Part shown: piece by piece, positions 33,039 through 41,682 of the stretch | Numbering within the stretch: the first letter of the stretch is position 1 | Layout: every line of letters starts with the position of its first letter | From: PALSA-1003 sp963791945 | GTDB lineage: Bacteria; Pseudomonadota; Gammaproteobacteria; Burkholderiales; Casimicrobiaceae | Assembly: GCA_963791945.1 (NCBI GenBank) | Contig: CAWBUD010000002.1 | Span: 2,046,001-2,110,000, forward strand | Direction: 5' to 3' | Length of the DNA stretch: 64,000 bases | The notes under the pieces: generated by a model | The model's database searches: none | Seen by the model: the letters and a program-made list of their open reading frames with translations, nothing else | What the model was told of the DNA's origin: nothing | Made by a program: the position numbers and the translations under genes

Positions 33039-34421
33039 CTAGCGACCGAATGTCTTCTCGAGGAGTGCCTGGGCGCGCTTCACCGCGTCTGCGGGTAGCG
33101 TATGCCGGTTGGGAAAATTCGCACTCGGGCGAGTCGCATCGATGATCATTTTCGAGGTCATCCCGGCGTGGTTTGAGGGATCGAGGATCGCACCCATCGC
33201 GCTGCGGATGACGTCGATGTCCTCATCCGCCTGCATCCGCGTCGCCATCGCCCACAAGACTTCCCGGTCGTCGAAGATATTAACGTCATCGTCGACGATC
33301 ACTACGAGCTTGAGGCTCAGGTCGTCGCCGAGCGCCACCGCAGCCGCGTTCTTCGCCTGGCCAGGGGCAGGCTTACGCATTGCGATATAGGCGTGGAGCC
33401 GGCAGGTTCCTGATTTGGGATATGACACCGCCGTCGTGTTGGGAAAATTCTGGCGCAGCGTGCGCAAGAGCCGCGCCTCCGACGGCACGGCGAGCAGACT
33501 CGTATGCTCGTCCGAGATCCCCGGAATGATGTCCTGGTAGATCGCATCCTTGCGGTGGGTGATCGCCGAGATCTCGACGACGTGCTCGGTCGAGCGCGCG
33601 GAAGCGTAGCCAGTGAATTCCGCGAACGGTCCCTCGGGTTCCCTCTCGTTGGCGATAATGCGGCCCTCGAGCACGATCTCCGCTTCGATCGGCACGTCGA
33701 CCGGCACCGTGCGGCACGCGGTGATCTCCAGCGGCCTGCTCATGAGCCCACCAACCACGGCGTATTCGTCACTGGTAATCGGCCCCTTCCACAAACCCCC
33801 GAAGGTGAAGAGCGGATGCGCCCCGATGACCACTGCGATTGGGATGTCCTGGTGACGCTCCTCGGCGCGCTGCACATAGTTCCACAGGTGGCGCCGGCTA
33901 TGCAGGCTCGTGCCGAGGCGGTTGGGGCCCTTGACCTGCATGCGGTGGAAGCTCGCATTCCGAACTCCACTATCCGGATCCTTGGCGATCACGATGGCAT
34001 TCGTGATGTAGGGACCGGCATCTTCTGTGAAGTGGCGCATGATGGGCAGGTAGCCGAGGTCGACCTTCTTCCCCGTCAGAACCACGTCGTGGACGGGGCC
34101 AGTCTTGCGCGTCACGGGTTCGATGGTATGGTCGTTGCGGGAAGCCCATTCCTCGGTGAGACGCTGCTCCGACACGCCGAGGGCCAGTGCATAGCGGCGT
34201 CGGGAGCCGAACAGGTTCGTAACCACCGGAAAGGGCGAACCTCCGACCTTCTCGAACCAGACCACGGGTGAACGGCCGGTCTTCTCCAGCTCCATGACCA
34301 GGGCGCTCGGATCGTAGTCTAGATTCACGTTGTCTCGGATCCGCAGGATCCCGTGTGGGTCGTCTGCTTCGACGCTCGCGAGGAAGCTTCGTAGCGTGAA
34401 CGCCTGCAACTGTCGCGACAT
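33039..34421 (-). CDS. UbiD-family prenylated-FMN decarboxylase, copy 2
   Basis: 460-residue UbiD-family enzyme with conventional motifs. The cofactor-site segment NASFHRMQVKGPNRLG and the acid-base motif REPEGPFAEFTGY carry the Arg and Glu residues of the family, and GTCRLHAYIAM and DDDVNIFDDREVLWAMATR follow. It shares the general plan of copy 1 but is only distantly similar. It lies downstream of the amino-acid-type ABC genes and upstream of ubiX, all under the 37.7 kb promoter. Decarboxylation (or carboxylation) of a heteroaromatic or unsaturated acid is expected. Confidence 0.93.
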   Translation of the reverse strand: MSRQLQAFTLRSFLASVEADDPHGILRIRDNVNLDYDPSALVMELEKTGRSPVVWFEKVGGSPFPVVTNLFGSRRRYALALGVSEQRLTEEWASRNDHTIEPVTRKTGPVHDVVLTGKKVDLGYLPIMRHFTEDAGPYITNAIVIAKDPDSGVRNASFHRMQVKGPNRLGTSLHSRRHLWNYVQRAEERHQDIPIAVVIGAHPLFTFGGLWKGPITSDEYAVVGGLMSRPLEITACRTVPVDVPIEAEIVLEGRIIANEREPEGPFAEFTGYASARSTEHVVEISAITHRKDAIYQDIIPGISDEHTSLLAVPSEARLLRTLRQNFPNTTAVSYPKSGTCRLHAYIAMRKPAPGQAKNAAAVALGDDLSLKLVVIVDDDVNIFDDREVLWAMATRMQADEDIDVIRSAMGAILDPSNHAGMTSKMIIDATRPSANFPNRHTLPADAVKRAQALLEKTFGR

Positions 34422-34483
34422 GTTCTCTCCTTCTTATCTCGATGGGCGTGGCGTTCGATGGGCGGGAGCGGCGGGTACGTCCT

Positions 34484-35230
34484 TCATAGAACTTTGGAGA
34501 GGAATGACGCAAGCCGCTTGTCCGCGGTGTTTTTGAAGAACGCCTCCGGCGGAGCCTCCACCGCGAAAGCACCGTCCACCATGAAGATAATACGGTCGGC
34601 CGCCTCGCGGGCGAAGCCGAGCTCGTGAGTGACGATGACCATCGTCATGCCTGTGCCGACCATTTCCCGGATCACCTGCAGCACCTCGTTGACCATCTCC
34701 GCATCGAGTGCCGAGGTCGGCTCATCGAACAGCATGACCCGGGGCTCCATCGCCAGGGCCCGGGCAATAGCCACGCGCTGCTGCTGCCCACCGGAAAGTT
34801 GGTCCGGGTATTTGTCGATCTGGTCGGCGATACCAACGCGCACCAACAGGCGCTCGGCGCGTGCGTTCGCTTCCTCCCGACTCGTCCCGCGCGCCCGCAT
34901 TGGCGCCAGCGCAACGTTCCGCCGCACCGTCATATGGGGGAAAAGATTGAAGCTCTGGAAGACCATGCCTACCTCGCGCCGGATGCGCTGCACGTCGTGG
35001 TGGCTGCCCGGGAGTTTGATGCCGTCGACTGTGATCGAACCCTCGTCGATGCTCTCGAGTGCGTTGATGGTACGGAGTAAGGTCGATTTGCCACCGCCAG
35101 ACGGACCGACGATGCAAACGACCTCGCCCCGCCGGACGCGGAAGTTGACGCCTTTGAGCGCCGTAAAAGTGCCGTAACGGCGGATGAGCGCCTCGCACAG
35201 TATGATGTCGTCGGCGCTGTTCTGAGTCAT
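34484..35230 (-). CDS. Polar-amino-acid-type ABC transporter ATPase
   Basis: 248-residue GlnQ/HisP-like ATPase. Motifs: Walker A GPSGGGKST, Q-loop MVFQSFNLFPHMTV, signature LSGGQQQR, Walker B VMLFDEPTSALD and H-loop VTHELGFAREAADR. The ATG at 35230 overlaps the permease stop by ATGA; the frame runs back much further only as a shadow of the permease gene. It energises the two HisM/HisQ-like permeases upstream. Confidence 0.95.
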   Translation of the reverse strand: MTQNSADDIILCEALIRRYGTFTALKGVNFRVRRGEVVCIVGPSGGGKSTLLRTINALESIDEGSITVDGIKLPGSHHDVQRIRREVGMVFQSFNLFPHMTVRRNVALAPMRARGTSREEANARAERLLVRVGIADQIDKYPDQLSGGQQQRVAIARALAMEPRVMLFDEPTSALDAEMVNEVLQVIREMVGTGMTMVIVTHELGFAREAADRIIFMVDGAFAVEAPPEAFFKNTADKRLASFLSKVL

Positions 35231-35889
35231 CTTGTCTTCCGGACGAGCTTGCGTTCGTAGCGCTGGGCGAGCAGGCTCAATGGGAAGATGAGCACGAAAT
35301 AACAGATTGCCACCGCGGTAAAGAGCTCGAAATAGCGATAGGTCTGGCCACTCACAATGCTCGCCTCGTAGACGAGCTCGCCCACGCCGATCGCCGAGGC
35401 AAGGCCTGAGATTTTGACCACGAGGGTCACCAGCCCGATGAAGGCGGGAATCATCATCCGCAGGGCCTGCGGCATGATGATCTCGACCCAAGTCGAGAGC
35501 TCCGGAATGCCCAGCGCCCGTGCCGCCTCGCTCTGGCCGCGGGGAACAGCGAGGATGCCGGCGCGGAAGATCTCCGCCAGAAAGGCACCGGCATAGAGCG
35601 ACATGGAAGTGGTCGCCGCAGCGAAGGATGATAGGCGCGTGTTGAGGATGAGCGGCCCGCAATAGTAGATCCAGAACATCACCACCATCTCGGGAATCCC
35701 GCGCATCACCGTCACATAGACCGAGGCGATCCAGAAGAGAAGGCCGCGCTCCATGAGCTTCCCGAGACAGGCGACCAGCCCCAGGATCGTACCGATCGCG
35801 AGCGAGAACAGCACCAAGAGGATCGTGAACCGCACGCCGTGGAGGAGCTCCGGCAGATGCTCAACGATGACGTGGGTATCGAAATGCAC
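35227..35889 (-). CDS. Polar-amino-acid-type ABC permease 1
   Basis: 220-residue HisM/GlnP-type inner-membrane permease. It has about five helices and the family loop AARALGIPELSTWVEIIMPQALRM near residue 125. It overlaps the ATPase gene by four bases and follows the second permease by 17 bp. The two permeases probably form a heterodimer that receives ligand from the binding protein at 36785-37570. Confidence 0.94.
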   Translation of the reverse strand: MHFDTHVIVEHLPELLHGVRFTILLVLFSLAIGTILGLVACLGKLMERGLLFWIASVYVTVMRGIPEMVVMFWIYYCGPLILNTRLSSFAAATTSMSLYAGAFLAEIFRAGILAVPRGQSEAARALGIPELSTWVEIIMPQALRMMIPAFIGLVTLVVKISGLASAIGVGELVYEASIVSGQTYRYFELFTAVAICYFVLIFPLSLLAQRYERKLVRKTR

Positions 35890-35906
35890 GGATCCAACGC
35901 CGGTGC

Positions 35907-36704
35907 CTAGTGCGGAATCCGCGTGGCGACCTCAAGCCAACGGGCGAGCCGCCCCACCATGAGATTGAGGAGCAGATAGAGGCCGCCGACTGCCGTCATG
36001 ATTTCGATGGGTTTGAACGTGTAGTCGCTGATCTTGGTCGCGACAGTCATCAGCTCGCCGACCTGCAGAAGCCCGAGCAGGGCGCTGCCGTTGAGAAAGC
36101 TGAGCGCGAGGTTGGCGAAGGGCGGGATCATGATCTTGAGGGCCTGGGGCAGGATGATCTCGAGCCAAAACGACCATGTAGGCAGCCCGAGCGCCCGGGC
36201 GGCCTGCCATTGCCCCCGAGGGACCGCTTGGATGCCCGCCCGTGCTATATCGGCAAGATAGGCGCTTGACTGCAGGGTCAGGGCCAGGAAGCCGCTCTCC
36301 ACTGCCGTCGTCGAGACCCCGGTGATCACAGGCAGGCCGAAATGCACCCAGAAAAGCTGCACGATCAACGGCGTGTTCCGCCACAGCTCTACATACGCAA
36401 CAATCAGCCAGCGAAGCGGCCCGATCGGCAACTGCAGCAGGATGGCGATGATCACGCCGACGCTGAGCCCGACGACGAGTGCAGCGCCGGTGATGAGAAG
36501 CGTGACGACCGCCCCGCGGAGGAGGGGCTGCCAATACTCGATCAGGATATGGAAATCGAGCGTGTCGACGAACTTCCAGTCGATCGCTCCATAGATCCAG
36601 CCTACGATTGCAAGCCCGGCGACGAAGGAAACCGCGCTCGTCCAATCGTGGCGGAGTCGCAAGCGCGCGAAAACGGTCGACGAAGCCGAACCCGTATTCG
36701 CCAC
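35907..36704 (-). CDS. Polar-amino-acid-type ABC permease 2
   Basis: 265-residue permease of the same class, with a longer N-terminus than permease 1 (about 65 residues before the core, with one extra hydrophobic segment, VSFVAGLAIVGWIYGAI). The loop AARALGLPTWSFWLEIILPQALKIM is the ATPase-contact motif. The early LRGAVVTLLITGAALVVGL stretch marks the start of the conserved domain. It lies 80 bp after the binding-protein gene. Confidence 0.94.
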   Translation of the reverse strand: MANTGSASSTVFARLRLRHDWTSAVSFVAGLAIVGWIYGAIDWKFVDTLDFHILIEYWQPLLRGAVVTLLITGAALVVGLSVGVIIAILLQLPIGPLRWLIVAYVELWRNTPLIVQLFWVHFGLPVITGVSTTAVESGFLALTLQSSAYLADIARAGIQAVPRGQWQAARALGLPTWSFWLEIILPQALKIMIPPFANLALSFLNGSALLGLLQVGELMTVATKISDYTFKPIEIMTAVGGLYLLLNLMVGRLARWLEVATRIPH

Positions 36705-36784
36705 TGTCTCTTAGGTCACTCGATTGAGCGCAAGGGCAGATGGTCTGCGCGTGTTCGGACCCGAGCCGCAGGCGCCACCCCGAC

Positions 36785-37570
36785 TTATTTGGGCGATACC
36801 CACTTGTCGGTGATTTCCTTGAGCTTCCCCGTACGCTCGAGATCGTTGAAGAAGATGTCCAGGTATTGCTGGAAATGATATTCGCCGCGGGGCAGCATGA
36901 AAGCGAACGGCGTCGGGTCGAGAAGCTTGTCGCCGATCGGCCGCAGCTTGAGATTCGCGTTCTGCTTGATGAAGATCAGGCTGCCGACGTAGCCGGCGAA
37001 AGCGGCGTCCGCCCGCCCGGCTGCGACCTCGAGCAGATGCGGCTGCGTCGCATCGGAAGTCAACACCTTGACGGTGGCGTGCTTGAAGAAACGCTTCGCA
37101 TAGGTCTCCTCCGCGGTACCCGCCCGCGTGACGATCGTGATGCCTTGCTTGTCGATGTCAGCATAGGTCTTGGCGGTCGAGGTCAATGGAACGAAGACGG
37201 TCTTCGTCTCAGCAGCGAATGGACGGGTGAACAGCACCTGCTCTGCGCGGCCTGGGGTTATGTAGGTCGCCGCCGTGGAGAGGTCGCATTTGTGCGTATT
37301 GATGCTCGGCACAAGCGCGGAGAAGCTCGTATCGACCCGGTTGACTGTGACGCTCAGGGCCTTGGCCAGCTCCGTCTCGATATCGACGTCGAGGCCCTCC
37401 CACTCGCTGGTCTTGGGGTTCTTCACGTTATAAGGGGGGTATGCAGCCTCGCAGATGATGATCGAGCCTCGATCCTTGATCTGCTGCAGCAGCGAGTCCG
37501 GCTCGGCACCAGCCGCCGAGGTAGCCGTCAGTGTTCCAATGATGCCGAGCGCGACAGTCCATTTCTTCAT
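36785..37570 (-). CDS. Polar-amino-acid-type ABC substrate-binding protein
   Basis: 261-residue family-3 solute-binding protein. The signal peptide is MKKWTVALGIIGTLTATSAAGA, cleaved near residue 22. The mature domain has the class signatures CEAAYPPYNV, WEGLDVDIETELAKAL and LSTAATYITPGRAEQVLFT. The usual Asp-Arg ligand pair cannot be placed with certainty, so an amino acid is the class expectation rather than a proven ligand. It is the first gene behind the fourth copy of the promoter-operator at 37718-37780, which makes this importer part of the same regulon. Confidence 0.94.
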   Translation of the reverse strand: MKKWTVALGIIGTLTATSAAGAEPDSLLQQIKDRGSIIICEAAYPPYNVKNPKTSEWEGLDVDIETELAKALSVTVNRVDTSFSALVPSINTHKCDLSTAATYITPGRAEQVLFTRPFAAETKTVFVPLTSTAKTYADIDKQGITIVTRAGTAEETYAKRFFKHATVKVLTSDATQPHLLEVAAGRADAAFAGYVGSLIFIKQNANLKLRPIGDKLLDPTPFAFMLPRGEYHFQQYLDIFFNDLERTGKLKEITDKWVSPK

Positions 37571-37717
37571 GTAGGGCCCCTTTGTTTTTCCAAGTTCCTG
37601 GCGCTATTCGTTATCGGTGTGCAGCATCACGTCGGGCATTCCAAGTATGAAGCCTGCGGTTGACTGAGTACATGACGTAGACACGATCCATGCGTTGCCA
37701 CTAGAGCGGCGCAAAAA

Positions 37718-37780
37718 TTCCGTATTTCGGAACTTGCATCTGTGATTCGGAATTGTGGTCAGGAGGGAAAATCTTGTCAA
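37718..37780 (-). promoter_or_regulatory. Promoter and tandem operator of the amino-acid importer/UbiD operon
   Basis: Minus strand: TTGACA (37780-37775), a 17 bp spacer and CACAAT (37757-37752). The palindrome TTCCG-TATTT-CGGAA is at 37718-37732 and a second copy with intact TTCGGAA is at 37738-37752, again 20 bp away and touching the -10. The -10 is weaker than at the 12.6 and 27.0 kb sites. The leader to the binding-protein ATG is about 175 bases. This is the rightmost occurrence in the window and marks the edge of the regulon. Confidence 0.78.
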
Positions 37781-37808
37781 GGTTTAGCTCGCAGCCAGCA
37801 GGATCGGA

Positions 37809-37980
37809 TGCGCGCGGGTATTCCTCGTCGTCCAGGATGCGGGCGTGGCGGCGATCATCGCAGACGTGTACCGGCGCTTCGGCGAAGCGTTCGACCGGCA
37901 GGTGCTCGCCACCGCGCGGAATGCCGGGTCGTGGCTCAATGTCGTGCACATGCACCGCGAACCCGGAAGTGAAACGGATA
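37809..37980 (+). pseudogene. Fragment resembling the UroD/MtaA methyltransferase family
   Basis: A plus-strand reading frame without a usable start encodes about 57 residues that resemble the C-terminal third of uroporphyrinogen decarboxylase-family proteins: VFLVVQDAGVAAII, then YRRFGEAFDRQVL, and SWLNVVHMHRE in place of the usual gawFn..H.hG pattern. Family proteins are about 340 residues, so this is a small remnant. No ribosome site or upstream part of the gene is present, and after HREPGSE the similarity fades. It is only recognised by pattern and could be chance. It lies directly behind the 37.7 kb operator, on the other strand. Confidence 0.35.
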
Positions 37981-38152
37981 GGCGCGACCGCCGTCGCGGG
38001 CGCAGTCCTGCGCGTACTCCAATCCGTCGTCACCCTGCCGGTGCAACTCCTGGGCGCAGGCGATGCGGGCACGGCCCCGCGCGATGCGCCATGAACGTCC
38101 GAGGGTTAGTCGCCGGGATCGCGGGAAGCGCGCTGCCGGCGTTTGCGTCCGG

Positions 38153-38704
38153 TCATTGTGCCGTTGCGACGGCGACGGGTATCCCCGACGCTGCCGGGAG
38201 GATGGCTCTCGCCTCGTAAATGAACAGCGCCTTGACCTTGTCCCAGAACTCACCGCCCAATACGAAGAAGCTCATCAGGAACAGCGTATCGTCGATCGCG
38301 GCGTATACCCAGTGCGAAAAATGGTCATGGACGATCGCCAGCGTGATATAGGGTTCGAGAAACGACACGGCGAGCGGGAAAAACAGCATCACGAGGCCGA
38401 TCCGATAACGAAGCCTGCTCACGTGCATCCGCGGCCCAAGCCTCTTTGCCGCGCCGAAAAACTGTTGCATGAGGTAATGAAACCCCGACTTCCCGACGAT
38501 CGCGATGGCAAGAACAGTCAGGAGCTGTGGCAGGCCGAAAACCAGCAGTGCCGATAGCGCCGTCTTGCTCGCTGCGGGCAGCGGCAACGCTGTCACGACG
38601 GGAATGGCAAGCGGCAGGAAGAATCCACCAACCCACAGCGCGAGCGCAATGCTCATCCGCCAGCGCGTGCTGCGTTCAGGGAGCGACAGGGCCTCGGCGT
38701 TCAT
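38153..38704 (-). CDS. Small membrane protein, transporter-suffix-domain-like
   Basis: 183-residue inner-membrane protein with four to five hydrophobic segments (about residues 18-38, 48-70, 100-125 and 135-150). The ending VLGGEFWDKVKALFIYEAR resembles proteins annotated with a 'transporter suffix domain', whose role is unknown. The N-terminus MNAEALSLPERSTRWR is cytoplasmic by the positive-inside rule. It stands alone between the catabolic island and the plus-strand envelope genes. Function not known. Confidence 0.75.
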   Translation of the reverse strand: MNAEALSLPERSTRWRMSIALALWVGGFFLPLAIPVVTALPLPAASKTALSALLVFGLPQLLTVLAIAIVGKSGFHYLMQQFFGAAKRLGPRMHVSRLRYRIGLVMLFFPLAVSFLEPYITLAIVHDHFSHWVYAAIDDTLFLMSFFVLGGEFWDKVKALFIYEARAILPAASGIPVAVATAQ

Positions 38705-38975
38705 GGGGACGTCCTGCTAGACAGACAAGTCCTATAATTGTAGTCGGTGGGCTGCGGATGAATTTGTGAATGCCTGGCCTCTTTGACAGGGATCAACGTT
38801 CAGTCTCGCCGCTTGCCGATAATGGCACCCGAGCGTACTGATCTCAAACCGCAAGCGTTAGCGGCAAGCGCTTGAGTTGCCGACCTGGCACCAGCCGCCT
38901 GCAGATCGACATCGTGCGAAATCGCGCCTGGAGGTTCTCGTAAGGCCGTTGCCCGTCGCGGCACAGGAGTTCCGG

Positions 38976-39905
38976 ATGCGAAGGATCCTCCGCACAACTT
39001 ACGCGGTAGCGGCGGTTATCGCGTGCCCCCTCATGGCGATCGTTTCCATTGCCGGAGCGCAGGACATCGAGCCGCGCGCTTACTCGAACGCGCCGGTCGG
39101 CGTGAACTTCCTGATTGCGGGCTATGCGTACACGCAGGGCGGGCTCGCGTTCGATTCCGCACTGCCTATCACCAATGCGAGCCTCGATACCTCCAACGCG
39201 GTACTCGCCTATGCACGCGTGCTCGATCTGTGGGGCAAATCCAGCAAGCTTGATGTCATCGTGCCCTACACGTGGCTGTCCGGGTCGGCAGACTACGCGG
39301 GTCAGCCGGTGCAGCGCGTCGTCGACGGCCTGGCCGATCCCGCGATTCGGTTGTCGGTCAATCTCTATGGGGCACCCGCGCTGACGTTGAAGGAATTCCG
39401 GGATTACGAGCAGGATTTGATCATCGGCGCCAGCCTGCGAGTGTCAGCGCCTTGGGGACAGTACGACAACAGTCGAGTCGTCAACATCGGCGCGAACCGC
39501 TGGTCCTTCAAGCCGGAAGTGGGCCTATCCAAGGCCGAGGGTCCGTGGACGCTGGAGCTCACCGCGGCCGCAACCTTCTACACGGACAACAAGGACTTTT
39601 ACGGCGCCAGCATCCGTTCGCAGGATCCCCTCTATTCGGTCCAGGCCCACGCAATCTACGGCTTCCGCTCGGGCATCTGGGGATCCCTTGACGCAACGTA
39701 TTTCACCGGCGGCCGGACGACCCTCGATGGCGTGCGCGGCAACGACCTGCAGCAGAACTGGCGCTTTGGTGGGACGCTTGCCTTTCCGGTTGACCTGCAC
39801 GACTCCGTCAAGCTCTACGCCAGCAAGGGCGTGTCGGCACGCACCGGAAACAACTACGACCTGATCGGGATTGCCTGGCAGTATCGCTGGGGCGGCGGCC
39901 TTTGA
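38976..39905 (+). CDS. MetA-pathway-type outer-membrane protein/transporter
   Basis: 309-residue protein with a signal peptide (MRRILRTTYAVAAVIACPLM, cleavage near IAGAQD, about residue 30), followed by a beta-strand-rich barrel ending WQYRWGGGL with aromatic residues near the C-terminus, typical of outer-membrane proteins. It fits the Phenol_MetA_deg family, often found near aromatic degradation genes and thought to form a channel for hydrophobic compounds. ATG 38976 has CAGGAGTTCC before it; the frame opens 33 codons upstream without support. It could admit the island's substrate, but lacks the operator, so the link is only by position. Confidence 0.82.
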   Translation: MRRILRTTYAVAAVIACPLMAIVSIAGAQDIEPRAYSNAPVGVNFLIAGYAYTQGGLAFDSALPITNASLDTSNAVLAYARVLDLWGKSSKLDVIVPYTWLSGSADYAGQPVQRVVDGLADPAIRLSVNLYGAPALTLKEFRDYEQDLIIGASLRVSAPWGQYDNSRVVNIGANRWSFKPEVGLSKAEGPWTLELTAAATFYTDNKDFYGASIRSQDPLYSVQAHAIYGFRSGIWGSLDATYFTGGRTTLDGVRGNDLQQNWRFGGTLAFPVDLHDSVKLYASKGVSARTGNNYDLIGIAWQYRWGGGL

Positions 39906-40115
39906 GTTTGCAGGCGAGCTACGCATCGAGCTTCAGTACCGTCAGCTTCGACGATGGCATCGTCAACGATACCGACGCGCAGCCGATCCCTTCCGGAACA
40001 AAGACCTGCAGTTAGATTGACTTGGCACAAGGTTCCAAACGGGGCGGGCAAGTAGCCTTGCACGGTTCATCCATCATTACGTCGGCAGGCACGGAAACCT
40101 AGCGGCAGGTCAGCC

Positions 40116-41582
40116 ATGAATCCATCACGCGTTGCCTCGTTATTTGTTGTTGCCCTGCTGCTCATGCTCGGCGGTTGCGCTACCCGTCCGATCAACCCGG
40201 CGGTCACGCAGGCCAGTGCGGAGACGGGTTACACGTTTCAGACGCGGCAGAAGTACTTCAAGAGCCAGGAGAATCTCGTCGTTCTTGCCTTTTCGGGCGG
40301 CGGCACACGAGCCGCCGCGTTTTCCTATGGCGTTCTGGAGTTCCTCCGGCGTACCGAGATCGTCGGACCGAAGGGCAACAAGATTCGCCTGCTCGACGCC
40401 GTGGACATGATCACCGGCGTGTCCGGCGGGAGCTTCACCGCGCTGGCCTACGGCCTCTACGGCGACAAGCTGTTCGACCTCTACGAGACCAGCTTCCTGA
40501 AGCGCAACGTTCAGGGCGAGCTGATCCGCCGCGTCCTCAATCCGGCCAACTGGGGAAATCTGTCGTCTACGGGCTGGGGCCGCTCCGAACTGGCGGCCCA
40601 GCTGTACGACGAGATCCTGTTCCACGGCGCAACCTTCGCCGACCTCGATCGCGGCGACGGCCCGTTCGTTGTAGCGTCGGCGACCGACATCTCGACCGGC
40701 GGCCGGGTGCCCTTCAACCAGAACATATTCAACGTGCTGTGCTCGGATCTTGGTGCCGTGCCGTTGTCCCGCGCCGCTGCCGCTTCGTCTGCCGTGCCCG
40801 TCGTGCTCTCCCCTGTCACGATCAACAACTACGGCGGCACCTGCAATTTCCAGTTCCCGGCCTGGGCCAAGCTGTTCACCCAATCCGAGAATCCGCCACG
40901 GCCCGCAGCTCGTGCGATAACCGAGCTCAAAGAGCTCGAGCCCTACTTCGATAGCGCTCATCGCCCGTACATCCATCTCGTGGATGGCGGCGTCTCCGAC
41001 AACGTCGGTATGCGCGGCGTGCTCGACGTCCTGTCGCTCCTCGAAGCCTTGCACGACGCCGGCGTGCCGACACCGATCGACCAAGCGCGCAGGATCATCG
41101 TTTTCGTAGTCAATTCGCTGTCCTCGCCGCCAACCACCTGGGATGAATCGGAGACGCCGCCGGGCGCAGTGAGCATCCTCCTGAAGGCCACCGGCGTTCC
41201 GATCGATCACTATTCCTACGAGGCCGTAGAGTTGCTGAAAGACATTTCCGCGAGGTGGCAAACGGTGCGGAGGATCCGGAACCTGGCGGGCTGTTCCACC
41301 AACAAGGACTCGCCTGTCTGCCGCGCGATAAACGCCCCGGACGCGGAGATCTACGCCATCGATGTGTCGTTTCCCGCGCTGAAGGACAAGGCGGAGCTGG
41401 ATTATCTGAACCAACAGCCCACTTCCTTCGCCCTGCCCGCCGAGGCGGTCGATCGCCTGCGCGCTGCGGCGGGGACGATCATCCTCGAGTCACCGGAGTT
41501 CCAGCGCCTGTTGAAGGACGCCGGCGCGACCATCGTTGCCGCTCCGCCTGCAGTCGGGAGCGCGGCAGACGGCGCCCATTGA
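40116..41582 (+). CDS. Patatin-like phospholipase, lipoprotein
   Basis: 488-residue patatin-family lipid acyl hydrolase. It has a lipoprotein signal peptide with lipobox LGGC (lipidated Cys21, followed by Ala, so outer-membrane sorting is expected). The oxyanion glycine loop FSGGGTRAAAF is at about 59-69, the nucleophile Ser103 is in GVSGGS, and the dyad Asp290 is in HLVDGGVSDN. Both catalytic residues are present, so it should be active on phospholipids or neutral lipids. It begins a plus-strand run with three small envelope genes. No close Shine-Dalgarno is obvious. Confidence 0.93.
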   Translation: MNPSRVASLFVVALLLMLGGCATRPINPAVTQASAETGYTFQTRQKYFKSQENLVVLAFSGGGTRAAAFSYGVLEFLRRTEIVGPKGNKIRLLDAVDMITGVSGGSFTALAYGLYGDKLFDLYETSFLKRNVQGELIRRVLNPANWGNLSSTGWGRSELAAQLYDEILFHGATFADLDRGDGPFVVASATDISTGGRVPFNQNIFNVLCSDLGAVPLSRAAAASSAVPVVLSPVTINNYGGTCNFQFPAWAKLFTQSENPPRPAARAITELKELEPYFDSAHRPYIHLVDGGVSDNVGMRGVLDVLSLLEALHDAGVPTPIDQARRIIVFVVNSLSSPPTTWDESETPPGAVSILLKATGVPIDHYSYEAVELLKDISARWQTVRRIRNLAGCSTNKDSPVCRAINAPDAEIYAIDVSFPALKDKAELDYLNQQPTSFALPAEAVDRLRAAAGTIILESPEFQRLLKDAGATIVAAPPAVGSAADGAH

Positions 41583-41682
41583 TGAGTTCACAAATTGTGA
41601 GGCACGCCAGGGCAAATCGCTCCCAGAGTGGGATTGTGCTGTCGATCAGTGCTTTTCTCGTAACACAACCTTTGGAGACCAG

